Assembly: GCF_000746205.1 (NCBI RefSeq)
Contig: NZ_JQKV01000010.1
Location: 1-18,124, forward strand
DNA length: 18,124 bases
Reading direction: 5' to 3'
Source of the DNA: Halorubrum sp. BV1
Lineage (GTDB): Archaea; Halobacteriota; Halobacteria; Halobacteriales; Haloferacaceae
Shown piece after piece: positions 11,585 through 18,124 of this stretch (positions are counted from its first letter, which is position 1; each line of letters opens with the position of its first letter). The notes under the pieces were generated by a model. It searched no databases. It saw only the letters and a list, made by a program, of their open reading frames with translations, and had not been told where the DNA came from. The position numbers and the translations under genes were made by a program.

Positions 11585-13709
11585 AGAAGACGTTCAGGAG
11601 TACCTTCGGCTGGACGACCTCTCCCCACAAGAAGCCTCCACGGCGTCTGTCGCGGGGAAGCTCGGGGTGCACCCGGCGGAGGTTGCTGACGTCCTGGACG
11701 ACCTCGCTGCTGACGCCCCGCTCGGTGCCGACGATATCCGCGACCACTACCGCCGGGTCGGTGAGGTGTACGACGAGATCGCCGCCCTCGACGAGAAGCC
11801 GGACGCGCGAACGGGCGGTGTGATTGACAACTCGCGGTGGTACGACTCACGGGCACGCCTCGACCTTCCAGATTCGGGATATGACCGAGTCGGAAACCCG
11901 AAGCTTCTCCCGGACGCCGCGGCGGAGATAGCGTCTCGGGATGCTGACGGGCGCGTTCTGTACGCGCTCACGACCTACAGTCAGGAGATGGATCGGGAAG
12001 CGCAGTTCAAGTGGGTCGAGAAGTCGGACGGAACTCCGACGAGGGAGTGGCGGTCGGGACAGAGCCCGCTCCCGGACTACAACGAGATCGTCGGTCAGGC
12101 ACTCTTCGCGGACGTGGACGTCGCCGACGAGTACAAGCAACGCCCGCTCCCGGCGGAGATCCGCGACGTCGTCGAGGCCGCCCTCGAAGTGTACGTGGAT
12201 CGCTTCGCTGACCTTGCCGGGTCACGTGACCACGTCCTGCTTCTGGATTCGGTCGGCGGCGCGTACCCGATGATCCCGCCGTCGGCAACGGTCCCGCTGG
12301 CCGAAGAGTTCACCGACGACCGAGATCGAGGGTTGCTCTACGAAGAGCTGTGTGCGCGGATGGACGAGTGGCTGGGTGACGTCTGGGACGAGGTCCAGGA
12401 GCGAGTCCCGGCCGCTGAGGAGTATCTCGATCCGGACAACATCAACAACAAGAACCGGCAGTACAAGACCGTACTGAGCGTTCACAAGTCCATCGACGGC
12501 GTCGTGACGCCAATCGATGTGGACGACGTTCGCTACGAGCACGTCCCGGTTCGGGAGGTCGGTGACGAGGAGCTCGAAGCCGCGCGGGAGTGGGCTCAGT
12601 CACTCACCGACGACCGGCACCGGGAGGCTCTCGCTCCCATCGTCGAGACGCTCTGGCCCGACTACTCAGAGGACGCCGATACGTGGGTTCAGGCCCTTCA
12701 GGAGTGGCTCCTCGACAAAGAGAGCGAACGCGTCCGGAAGGAGCAGCAGCGGAAGGAGCGGATGGAAGCCCTCGAAGACGGCGAGGTCATCGAACTGCGG
12801 ACGTCGGACGTCACGCTCACAACTGACCAGTCCGACGTCGAGGCCGCGCTGGACGCACTCGACCCCGAGCGTGTGATCGAGGATACGATCCTCGGGGCAG
12901 GCTGGACCGACCGGCTCTCCGACACGACCGACCGCTCAGGCGACGGCAGGCGAGCGTTCGTTCCTATCTGGGCTGGGTCGTACGAGAGCGGGAACGCGAC
13001 GTACGTCGGCGTGAGCGGCCCGAAGGCCGGCGTATGGTATGATTCATCGAACGGTTACAAGGGCGGCCTCGTCGAGGCGGCTCTCGTCGCCCGCGCGGGG
13101 CGCTCGCCTGGTGCCGGATGGGCCAGCGGTGAGGATTGGCGGGAGGGCGTCGCTATCCTTCGTCGCCTCGGGTACGACATCCCGGTCTGGATTCCGGACG
13201 CGGGGTCTCTGGATGAAGACCAGATGCCTCTGTGGGCCCTACGGAAGTTCGCTACTGAGCTCGGCATCGTCGAACGACACGAGCTCGTGGAGCGAACGGG
13301 CGACGACGGCTCCTCGTACCTCGGGTTCCGGCCGTCGGACTACCGGCGCGTCGTCCGACGGGCTGAGGGTGCGGGCCTCGATACGGGTCGGACCGATCAC
13401 CTCGACGACTCGCCCACCTCGGGGTACTACGACGTCGATCTCCAGGGCTACACCGAGACGGAACAGAGCCCGTACGCGGACCCCGACGTGATGCTGGCCG
13501 CCTGTCTCCGTGCCCGCGCTGCGGGAGCGGTAGAAGAGGACGCAGAGCCGCCAACGCTGGCGCTCATCCCCATCGTTCGGGACGCCGGAAAGACTGAGAA
13601 TCCGGGGGACATGGGTCCGGGGCTTCGGTCGATGGCCATCGAGGCCTTCCAGGAGGACTTGACCATCGACGACGTCCAGGACGACGACACGGTCGCGGTC
13701 TTCGACTGA
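11574..13709 (+). CDS. PriS-like (archaeo-eukaryotic) primase with a long C-terminal extension
   Basis: A 711-residue protein. Catalytic motifs of the AEP primase superfamily can be read in order: DVDV at residues 180-183 (metal-binding DxD), DSVGGAYP at 225-232 (counterpart of the SGxxGYH motif but without the His), and LSVHKSIDGVVTPID at 301-315, whose S-x-H-to-PID spacing is the same as I recall for the eukaryotic PriS subunit. Residues 1-80 hold a winged-helix-like region (EASTASVAGKLGVHPAEVAD). Residues about 390-711 match nothing I know. The ATG at 11574 has a Shine-Dalgarno GGGGTGA nearby and overlaps the helicase stop. It probably primes, and may extend, DNA during replication of the element. 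Confidence 0.82.
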   Translation: MGLKEDVQEYLRLDDLSPQEASTASVAGKLGVHPAEVADVLDDLAADAPLGADDIRDHYRRVGEVYDEIAALDEKPDARTGGVIDNSRWYDSRARLDLPDSGYDRVGNPKLLPDAAAEIASRDADGRVLYALTTYSQEMDREAQFKWVEKSDGTPTREWRSGQSPLPDYNEIVGQALFADVDVADEYKQRPLPAEIRDVVEAALEVYVDRFADLAGSRDHVLLLDSVGGAYPMIPPSATVPLAEEFTDDRDRGLLYEELCARMDEWLGDVWDEVQERVPAAEEYLDPDNINNKNRQYKTVLSVHKSIDGVVTPIDVDDVRYEHVPVREVGDEELEAAREWAQSLTDDRHREALAPIVETLWPDYSEDADTWVQALQEWLLDKESERVRKEQQRKERMEALEDGEVIELRTSDVTLTTDQSDVEAALDALDPERVIEDTILGAGWTDRLSDTTDRSGDGRRAFVPIWAGSYESGNATYVGVSGPKAGVWYDSSNGYKGGLVEAALVARAGRSPGAGWASGEDWREGVAILRRLGYDIPVWIPDAGSLDEDQMPLWALRKFATELGIVERHELVERTGDDGSSYLGFRPSDYRRVVRRAEGAGLDTGRTDHLDDSPTSGYYDVDLQGYTETEQSPYADPDVMLAACLRARAAGAVEEDAEPPTLALIPIVRDAGKTENPGDMGPGLRSMAIEAFQEDLTIDDVQDDDTVAVFD

Positions 13710-13733
13710 CCGTCGCCGCGCTGTCGCCCCCGG

Positions 13734-13775
13734 CTAACCAACGATTCATCGAGCGAGAGGGGAGGTGTTGGTTAG
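13734..13775 (+). repeat. Hairpin element 4 (CTAACCAAC family, short form)
   Basis: Arms at 13734-13742 and 13767-13775 with one further outer G-C pair (10 bp in all) surround a 24-base loop that ends in a purine run (AGAGGGGAGG). It starts 24 bases after the primase stop. The upstream part shared by elements 1 and 2 is not seen here. Confidence 0.8.
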
Positions 13776-14104
13776 CACACGCGGGGGGCGGTCGGACTCT
13801 GAGTCGGTCGGGCGCACTGAGAGCGCGACCATACCGCCACCGAGACTGTGCCCTGTACACTGTGAGTGAAGCGCTGTCCGGCGATTCTAAAGATTTCATC
13901 GAACCGAACGCGGCCCCGAGGGGGCGCAGGCGCGTCCCGATGCCGTCCGTCGGGTGTCGCAGTTGGGGTGGAACGAAGACACGTTTTTGGAGAAATGCCG
14001 CCGCAGTCGGGCGATTGTCGCCGGTCCTCTCTTGTGTGACAACCGGGGGACGGCGGGCGGGTCGGGGCTGACCCTTTTGGGCGAATCGGCCATATTCCCA
14101 CGTG
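13776..14104. other. Gene-free region upstream of the integrase, candidate attP
   Basis: Open frames here have no haloarchaeal composition. Visible structure: a near-palindrome around GACTCTGAGTC (13795-13805) and a small hairpin GGCGA-TTG-TCGCC (14010-14022). As the region directly before the integrase it is one of the two natural candidates for the attachment site, the other being 15068-15309. No tRNA-like 3' end could be identified. It must also contain the integrase promoter. Confidence 0.4.
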
Positions 14105-15067
14105 ATGAAGACAATTCCGTTGAAAGATGACCGGTGGCGAGTGTTCCTCGACACCGACGAGTATCGAACCCTCCTGGAGAGCGCGTACGAACCCCCGAGT
14201 CGGAGCGCCCGACAGGTCCGCCTGGAGATGCGGCTGATGGCCTGCTCGATGCGCGTGGACACGGTGAGCGAGCTGCGCTGGCACCAGTTCGAAAAGCGCG
14301 AGACGCCGGAAGGCGACCGCTGGGTGTGTACGGTCGAGGCGAAGGATTCTACAGATAGAGAGGCCGAGACGCGACCACGCGCGGTGTTCATCCCGAACGA
14401 CATCATGGACGACGTCCAGCGGTACGTCGAGAGGCGGAACATCGGTCCCGACGACCTGCTGTTCCCGATCTCGACGCGAACTATCCAGCGCGACGTCACG
14501 CGGTCGGCAAACCACGCAGCGACGAAGACCGGCGACGACGACTTCCGCAAGGTTTCGTCGCACGATCTCCGTCGGTACTTCGCCACGCACCTGCTGTTCC
14601 GCCACCAGGTCCCCCCGCCGGTTGTGCGCGTGCTCGGGGGTTGGAAGAGCGACGACGCGATGTTCGAATACCTGGTGCTCCCGGACGACGTCCTCTTCGA
14701 GCGGCTGGGAGAAGCGGGCCTTCTCGGGACCTCCTACGACAGGCTCTCCCGACACGATCACGCCGAGAAGATCGCCGCGACGACCACTCGGCTGGCGGAG
14801 CTGGTCGAGGCCGCGGACGAGGACGACGTCGAGTTCGCGGGTGCGGGTGTGAAGGCGGTCTTCGAGGGAGTCGAAGCCATCACTGTGGACGTCGAGGACG
14901 GGACGTACATCGACTCCGACGGGGAGCCGGACCCGGATCAGCTGTCGTTCCAGCGGTTCAACATCGACGAAGAGGGCGTTGCGTATCCGGCAGCGACGGC
15001 GAAAGTGGCGTACGTGGCGTGTGTCGTCCTCGCCTCCTGGAGCGCGACATTCGGCACGCTCGGGTAG
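14105..15067 (+). CDS. Tyrosine recombinase (phage-type integrase)
   Basis: A 320-residue protein. Catalytic residues can be placed: Arg I in ACSMRVDTVSELRW (about residue 56), a beta-hairpin Lys in TVEAKDS, His-x-x-Arg in SSHDLRRYFATHLL (about 156-159), Trp in place of the second His in GGWKSDD, and the nucleophile Tyr in MFEYLVL. It has no separate N-terminal arm-binding domain of usual size. The region after the catalytic Tyr is long (about 130 residues) and ends in a hydrophobic stretch (KVAYVACVVLASWSATFGTLG) that could insert in a membrane, which is unusual. The ATG at 14105 follows an in-frame GTG at 14102. It should integrate and excise this circle at a chromosomal site. Confidence 0.9.
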   Translation: MKTIPLKDDRWRVFLDTDEYRTLLESAYEPPSRSARQVRLEMRLMACSMRVDTVSELRWHQFEKRETPEGDRWVCTVEAKDSTDREAETRPRAVFIPNDIMDDVQRYVERRNIGPDDLLFPISTRTIQRDVTRSANHAATKTGDDDFRKVSSHDLRRYFATHLLFRHQVPPPVVRVLGGWKSDDAMFEYLVLPDDVLFERLGEAGLLGTSYDRLSRHDHAEKIAATTTRLAELVEAADEDDVEFAGAGVKAVFEGVEAITVDVEDGTYIDSDGEPDPDQLSFQRFNIDEEGVAYPAATAKVAYVACVVLASWSATFGTLG

Positions 15068-15309
15068 CTGGGTTTTCAGTCGCCGAACTCCGCGTTCTGT
15101 CGGGTCTCACCCTCCCGTCGAGCAATTTCTTCGACTGACGCCAACGACTGACTCACGTCGAGCATATTGAAACCGCCTCAAATGAGCCCGACCCGGCTCT
15201 CCTCGCCTAAGAGGGTGTGAATCGCCGATGAATATCGCCGAAATCGTCCAAAGAAAGGGTCGATGCGATATGCACTATCGAAGAGAAAATACCTCGACGG
15301 GGTTTCTGA
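15068..15309. other. Gene-free region after the integrase
   Basis: No gene is supported. It contains a small stem, GTCGA/TCGAC (15117-15121/15131-15135), a possible integrase terminator, and a CGCCGA direct repeat at about 15222-15242, followed by an AT-richer tract (about 15236-15295) unlike the surrounding DNA. Together with the region before the integrase it is a candidate for attP. Confidence 0.4.
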
Positions 15310-15352
15310 CTAACCAACAGATTGGGGTTGTTCTGGTGGGCGTGTTGGTTAG
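15310..15352 (+). repeat. Hairpin element 5 (CTAACCAAC family, short form)
   Basis: Arms at 15310-15318 and 15344-15352 around a 25-base loop. The loop is G/T-rich (GGGGTTG, GGTGGG) and differs from the purine-rich loops of the other short copies, so the arms are conserved while the loop has diverged. It stands between the integrase and the promoter of the giant gene. Confidence 0.8.
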
Positions 15353-15396
15353 CGTGAAGGCCTGAAGCGGTCAATATCGGCCGATTTGCCCTCGGC

Positions 15397-15439
15397 ATTT
15401 AGGCACTTTGAGAGACGTTTTTAGAACTGCCATGTGGCA
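15397..15439 (+). promoter_or_regulatory. Promoter and start-codon dyad of the giant gene
   Basis: CATTTAGG (15397-15404) is a TATA-like element about 30 bases before the ATG. A perfect 12-bp dyad, TGCCA-TG-TGGCA (15428-15439), spans the start codon itself. This may be an operator, or an RNA hairpin affecting initiation. The TGGCA part recalls the TGGCAAC half-sites of the 3119-3247 array. Confidence 0.4.
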
Positions 15440-18124
15440 ACGACTCACCGGAGGCGGAGGCGGCGGCAGTGACGACGACAGCGGGTCGTCGTCCTCCGAC
15501 TCCAGTTCAGACAGTAGCAACGACAGCGGCGACGGAGGCGGCTTCTTCGGCGGCATCTCGGACGCCGTCGATGACGCAGCCGACACCGTCACAGACACCG
15601 TAGACGATACGGTAGATTCCGTCACGGGCGGCGGGTCCTCGTCGGGAGGCTCTTCGTCCCGATCACGGGGCGGCCGGTCGCGGTCGTCGAGGAGCTCCTC
15701 GTCCCGGTCCAGCAGTTCATCCTCGTCCAGCAGCTCGTCCTCGTCGTCCTCGTCGAACAGCGGCGGGGATGGAGGCGGTGGGGGCGGCGGAGGCGGGCTT
15801 CTCGGCGGCCTCGGAGACGTCCGTGACGACGCTATGCAGGGCATCGACGACACGGTGGACCGCGCCGGCGACGCCGTGGACGACACGGTAGACCGGGCGG
15901 AAGACACCGCGCGAGACACCGCTCGGGACGTCTCTCGGGGCGTGGACCGGACGGTAGACCGCGCTGAGGACACGGTAGACGAGACGGTGGACCGCGCGCA
16001 GGACACCGCTCGGGACGTCTCTCGGGACGTTCAGCGCGGCGCAGACCGGGCGGTGGACCGCGCGACCGACACCGTCGAGGACACCGCGAACCGCGCCGAG
16101 AGGACGGTAGACAACACGGTGGACGACGTCACCTCAGACGCACGCAACGCCGTGGACGAGGCGCAGGACACCGCTCGGGACGTTCAGCGCGGCGCAGAGA
16201 GGACGGTGGACCGCGCGACCGAGACCGCGAACGACGTCGCGTCGGGCGTCTCCAGGAGCGCCGGCGAGGTTGCCGACGCGACCCGCGACCAGGTCGATCA
16301 CGCCGGGGAGACCTACGGCGAGATGGGCCGGGAGCTCCAGGAGGGCGACGTCGGCGCAGCCGTGGACACCGCAGTCGGGAGCACCGGCGAGACCTACGAC
16401 AATCTCGCCCGAGCGGGTGACGCAGCGGCCGGGAGCACCGACGAGTACGTGGGGTCGGCCGAGGTGAACACCGAGGTCACGGACGACCTCACGCGCGGCG
16501 GGCTCCTCTCGGAGACCCGCGACTCCAACGACGGCCTGCTCCCGGGCGAAGTCGGGGGGATAAACCTCTCTGAAGAGGGGTTCCGGAGCGGTGCTGAGGA
16601 CATCAACAACGTGAAGAAGTCGTTCGACGAGAACGACCCGGTGACCGCGCCGGTCGTCGGTGACGCTCCCGAGCGCGTCCTCCAGGGGGCGGCCGGCGTC
16701 GGTGTCGATCTCCTGAACTTCCCGCAGCACGTCGTCACGCTGGAAACCGCGGGGGAGGTCGCAACGAACGCGCCCGGAGAGATCCAGGAGCACGGTGTCG
16801 GCGAGGTCGCTGAGACGGCCACAGGCGTCGGTGCTGCCATCGGAGGTGCGATGGCCCGGGAAGCGGAGTCGAACCCGCTGGAGTTCGCCAGCGGGGCCGC
16901 GTTCGGCTACGTGACCGGCGCAGCAGCAGGCCGGGCTGTCGGGATGGCCGGTCGAGCCCTCAAGGGCCGCGCTGGCAGGGTCGGGAGTACGGACCTCGAC
17001 GCCGAGGGCTTCTCGCAGGACGAGGTCATCAGGTACGCCGAGACCGACGGTGCTGAAGGGAAGCAGTTCCCCGACGCGCAGGACCCGGAAGGCTACAAGA
17101 ACGACCCTGCGCAGGCCGTCCGCGAGCAGGCCGACGCGAACACACCCGGAGAGGTTCAGCAGCTCTTCGACGAACGCGGCATCACCGAGGGGACGGTCCT
17201 GAAGAAGGCACTCGACGTCGAACCCGATGGGCCGGGTCGTGGCCGCAGCGACACCGGGTTCAAAGCGCCCGAGGAGACGGCGGACAGCTTCGACTACGAG
17301 ACGCCCGGGTCGTTCTTCGGTCCCGAGCTCTCGCCGAACTTCCTCCGCCTCGGCGACAGCGAGGCCGACTTCAGCCTGCGACCAGGTCTGCCCGACTTCG
17401 GGAGTAAACCGACGGGTGTCCTCGCCAAGACCGACGTCGAGAACGCCGACGCCGACACGCTCGAAGGGTTCAACCAGGAGATGCTGGACCGCTCGGGCGA
17501 CACGACGGCGGTCACGAAGCCAGCCGGCGAGGTGAACACCGGCGAGATCGAGGCGGTCGTCCCGCCGGGCGCGGAGTTCACACCCGTCAGCAGCGGCGGT
17601 CCTCTCACGAACGCCGCCCGGAAACTCGGCATCGGGTCCGAGTTCTACACCGAGATCGACGGCCAGACCGTCACGCTGCGGCCGGTCGCACCGTCTGGGA
17701 GGAGCAGGTCGCCGGACCTGGATGGTTCCGATGTCGATGCCGACGCCGGCGCTGGCAGCGGGGGCAGTGAACCGCTGGACTACTACGTCCAGCCAGGTGA
17801 GCGCGGTGTAGACCGTCCTCTCCCGGTCGCAGGGCCCGGCGGCAGTGCCGGCGCAAGCGGTCAGCAGGAACCGGAGAGTACGCCTCAGTCGCCCGGGACC
17901 TTCGACGGGCCCGTGGACGAACTCGGTGGTTTCGGACGCGGATTCTACGACCGTCCAGGCGACACGCGCGGGCCGAGTGACCCGCCGTCGTCGGATCCAC
18001 CCAGCAGCGGGCCGTCCTCGCCCCCGTTCGACGAACTCGGGCCGAAGTACCCGCCGACGTCGGACCCACCCAGCAGCGGGCCGCCGTCCTCGCCGCCTCT
18101 GGACGAGTTCGGCCCGACGTCGCC
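15432..18124 (+). CDS. Giant low-complexity repeat protein, N-terminal 897 residues (continues at base 1)
   Basis: This is the largest gene of the element, 1062 residues when joined to 1-496. Residues 1-130 are Gly/Ser/Asp-rich with a serine run and polyglycine. Residues 130-270 are a degenerate amphipathic repeat built on Asp-Thr-(Val/Ala)-Asp-(Arg/Asp)-Ala, with variants such as DTARDVSRDVQRGADRA; this kind of repeat resembles LEA-type or surface-binding helices. A middle part (about 280-850) looks globular. It includes a Gly/Ala-rich hydrophobic region at about 460-510 (GVGAAIGGAMAREAE; FASGAAFGYVTGAAAGRAVG) that might associate with membrane. From about 850 it is Pro/Ser-rich. There is no signal peptide at the N-terminus (MWQRLTGGGG). 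Virion/tape-measure, vesicle coat or adhesion roles are possible; none is proven. Confidence 0.85.
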   Translation, partial: MWQRLTGGGGGGSDDDSGSSSSDSSSDSSNDSGDGGGFFGGISDAVDDAADTVTDTVDDTVDSVTGGGSSSGGSSSRSRGGRSRSSRSSSSRSSSSSSSSSSSSSSSSNSGGDGGGGGGGGGLLGGLGDVRDDAMQGIDDTVDRAGDAVDDTVDRAEDTARDTARDVSRGVDRTVDRAEDTVDETVDRAQDTARDVSRDVQRGADRAVDRATDTVEDTANRAERTVDNTVDDVTSDARNAVDEAQDTARDVQRGAERTVDRATETANDVASGVSRSAGEVADATRDQVDHAGETYGEMGRELQEGDVGAAVDTAVGSTGETYDNLARAGDAAAGSTDEYVGSAEVNTEVTDDLTRGGLLSETRDSNDGLLPGEVGGINLSEEGFRSGAEDINNVKKSFDENDPVTAPVVGDAPERVLQGAAGVGVDLLNFPQHVVTLETAGEVATNAPGEIQEHGVGEVAETATGVGAAIGGAMAREAESNPLEFASGAAFGYVTGAAAGRAVGMAGRALKGRAGRVGSTDLDAEGFSQDEVIRYAETDGAEGKQFPDAQDPEGYKNDPAQAVREQADANTPGEVQQLFDERGITEGTVLKKALDVEPDGPGRGRSDTGFKAPEETADSFDYETPGSFFGPELSPNFLRLGDSEADFSLRPGLPDFGSKPTGVLAKTDVENADADTLEGFNQEMLDRSGDTTAVTKPAGEVNTGEIEAVVPPGAEFTPVSSGGPLTNAARKLGIGSEFYTEIDGQTVTLRPVAPSGRSRSPDLDGSDVDADAGAGSGGSEPLDYYVQPGERGVDRPLPVAGPGGSAGASGQQEPESTPQSPGTFDGPVDELGGFGRGFYDRPGDTRGPSDPPSSDPPSSGPSSPPFDELGPKYPPTSDPPSSGPPSSPPLDEFGPTS
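16021..16198 (+). repeat. In-frame direct repeats inside the giant gene
   Basis: A 25-base identical block at 16021-16045 recurs at 16174-16198, exactly 153 bases (51 codons) later, and the bases that follow are also nearly identical. A second pair of 25-base identical blocks lies at 15915-15939 and 16002-16026, 87 bases (29 codons) apart. All keep the reading frame, so the helical repeat region can expand or contract by recombination without breaking the protein. Confidence 0.75.

Noticed and set aside
13862..14071. 69-codon plus-strand frame before the integrase
   Set aside because: The first 15 residues look plausible, but the rest is Arg/Gly-rich and there is no Shine-Dalgarno or coupling.
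13564..14761. Long minus-strand open frames opposite the primase end and integrase
   Set aside because: They are shadows of high-GC genes: basic, arginine/serine-rich and lacking haloarchaeal acidity, and they run across a hairpin element and non-coding DNA.
630..15352. CRISPR array or transposon ends as explanation of the CTAACCAAC repeats
   Set aside because: Copies are kilobases apart with no regular spacers, and no transposase or target-site duplication is seen around them.
15371..16006. Minus-strand Ser/Pro-rich frame opposite the start of the giant gene
   Set aside because: It mirrors the low-complexity repeat on the plus strand; polyproline and serine result from reading Gly/Asp codons in reverse.
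1..18124. Assignment to pleolipoviruses or another known haloarchaeal virus group
   Set aside because: The size would fit some integrating pleolipoviruses, but no spike protein with signal peptide and membrane anchor, and no other hallmark virion gene, could be found.

Overview
The window looks like a complete circular haloarchaeal replicon of 18,124 bp that has been cut inside its largest gene. The DNA is GC-rich, the predicted proteins are strongly acidic (Asp/Glu-rich), genes are packed with ATGA/GTGA overlaps, and archaeal TATA-like boxes lie about 27-30 bases before several start codons. Together these point to class Halobacteria. The reading frame that starts at 15432 runs off the right end, enters the left end in the same frame and stops at 494-496. 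A 26-base proline-codon repeat also recurs in frame on both sides of the cut (18072-18097 and 35-60).

Layout around the circle: (A) 668-1690, minus: an AbrB-like regulator, a serine recombinase and a small basic protein. (B) 1814-3711: small unknown genes on both strands around a divergent control region (3119-3247) that holds six palindromic 18-bp repeats. (C) 3880-6562, minus: an unknown protein, then an operon of a ribbon-helix-helix/transmembrane fusion, a zinc-ribbon protein and a P-loop ATPase with a C-terminal helix-turn-helix. (D) 6955-7943, plus: four overlapping small genes, including a zinc-finger protein and a DUF4258-like protein. (E) 8409-13709, plus: a three-gene replication operon (an accessory protein, a UvrD-type SF1 helicase and a PriS-like primase) preceded by a very G-rich 25-bp inverted repeat. 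(F) 14105-15067: a tyrosine integrase. (G) 15432 through the junction to 496: a 1062-residue low-complexity repeat protein.

The most unusual feature is a family of five hairpin elements with identical 9-bp arms, CTAACCAAC...GTTGGTTAG, all in the same orientation. They stand at 630-671, 3841-3883, 8024-8132, 13734-13775 and 15310-15352. They divide the circle into modules and lie downstream of five of the six plus-strand transcription units. The first two are homologous over about 120 bases, and the third has two further hairpins inside it.

Inferred working: the primase/helicase operon replicates the element, the integrase moves it in and out of a chromosome, and the serine recombinase may resolve multimers or invert DNA. 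The RHH-membrane protein, ATPase and giant repeat protein could form a partition, transfer or particle-forming system. No capsid, portal, terminase, spike or Orc1/Cdc6 gene was recognised, so virus versus integrative plasmid is unresolved.
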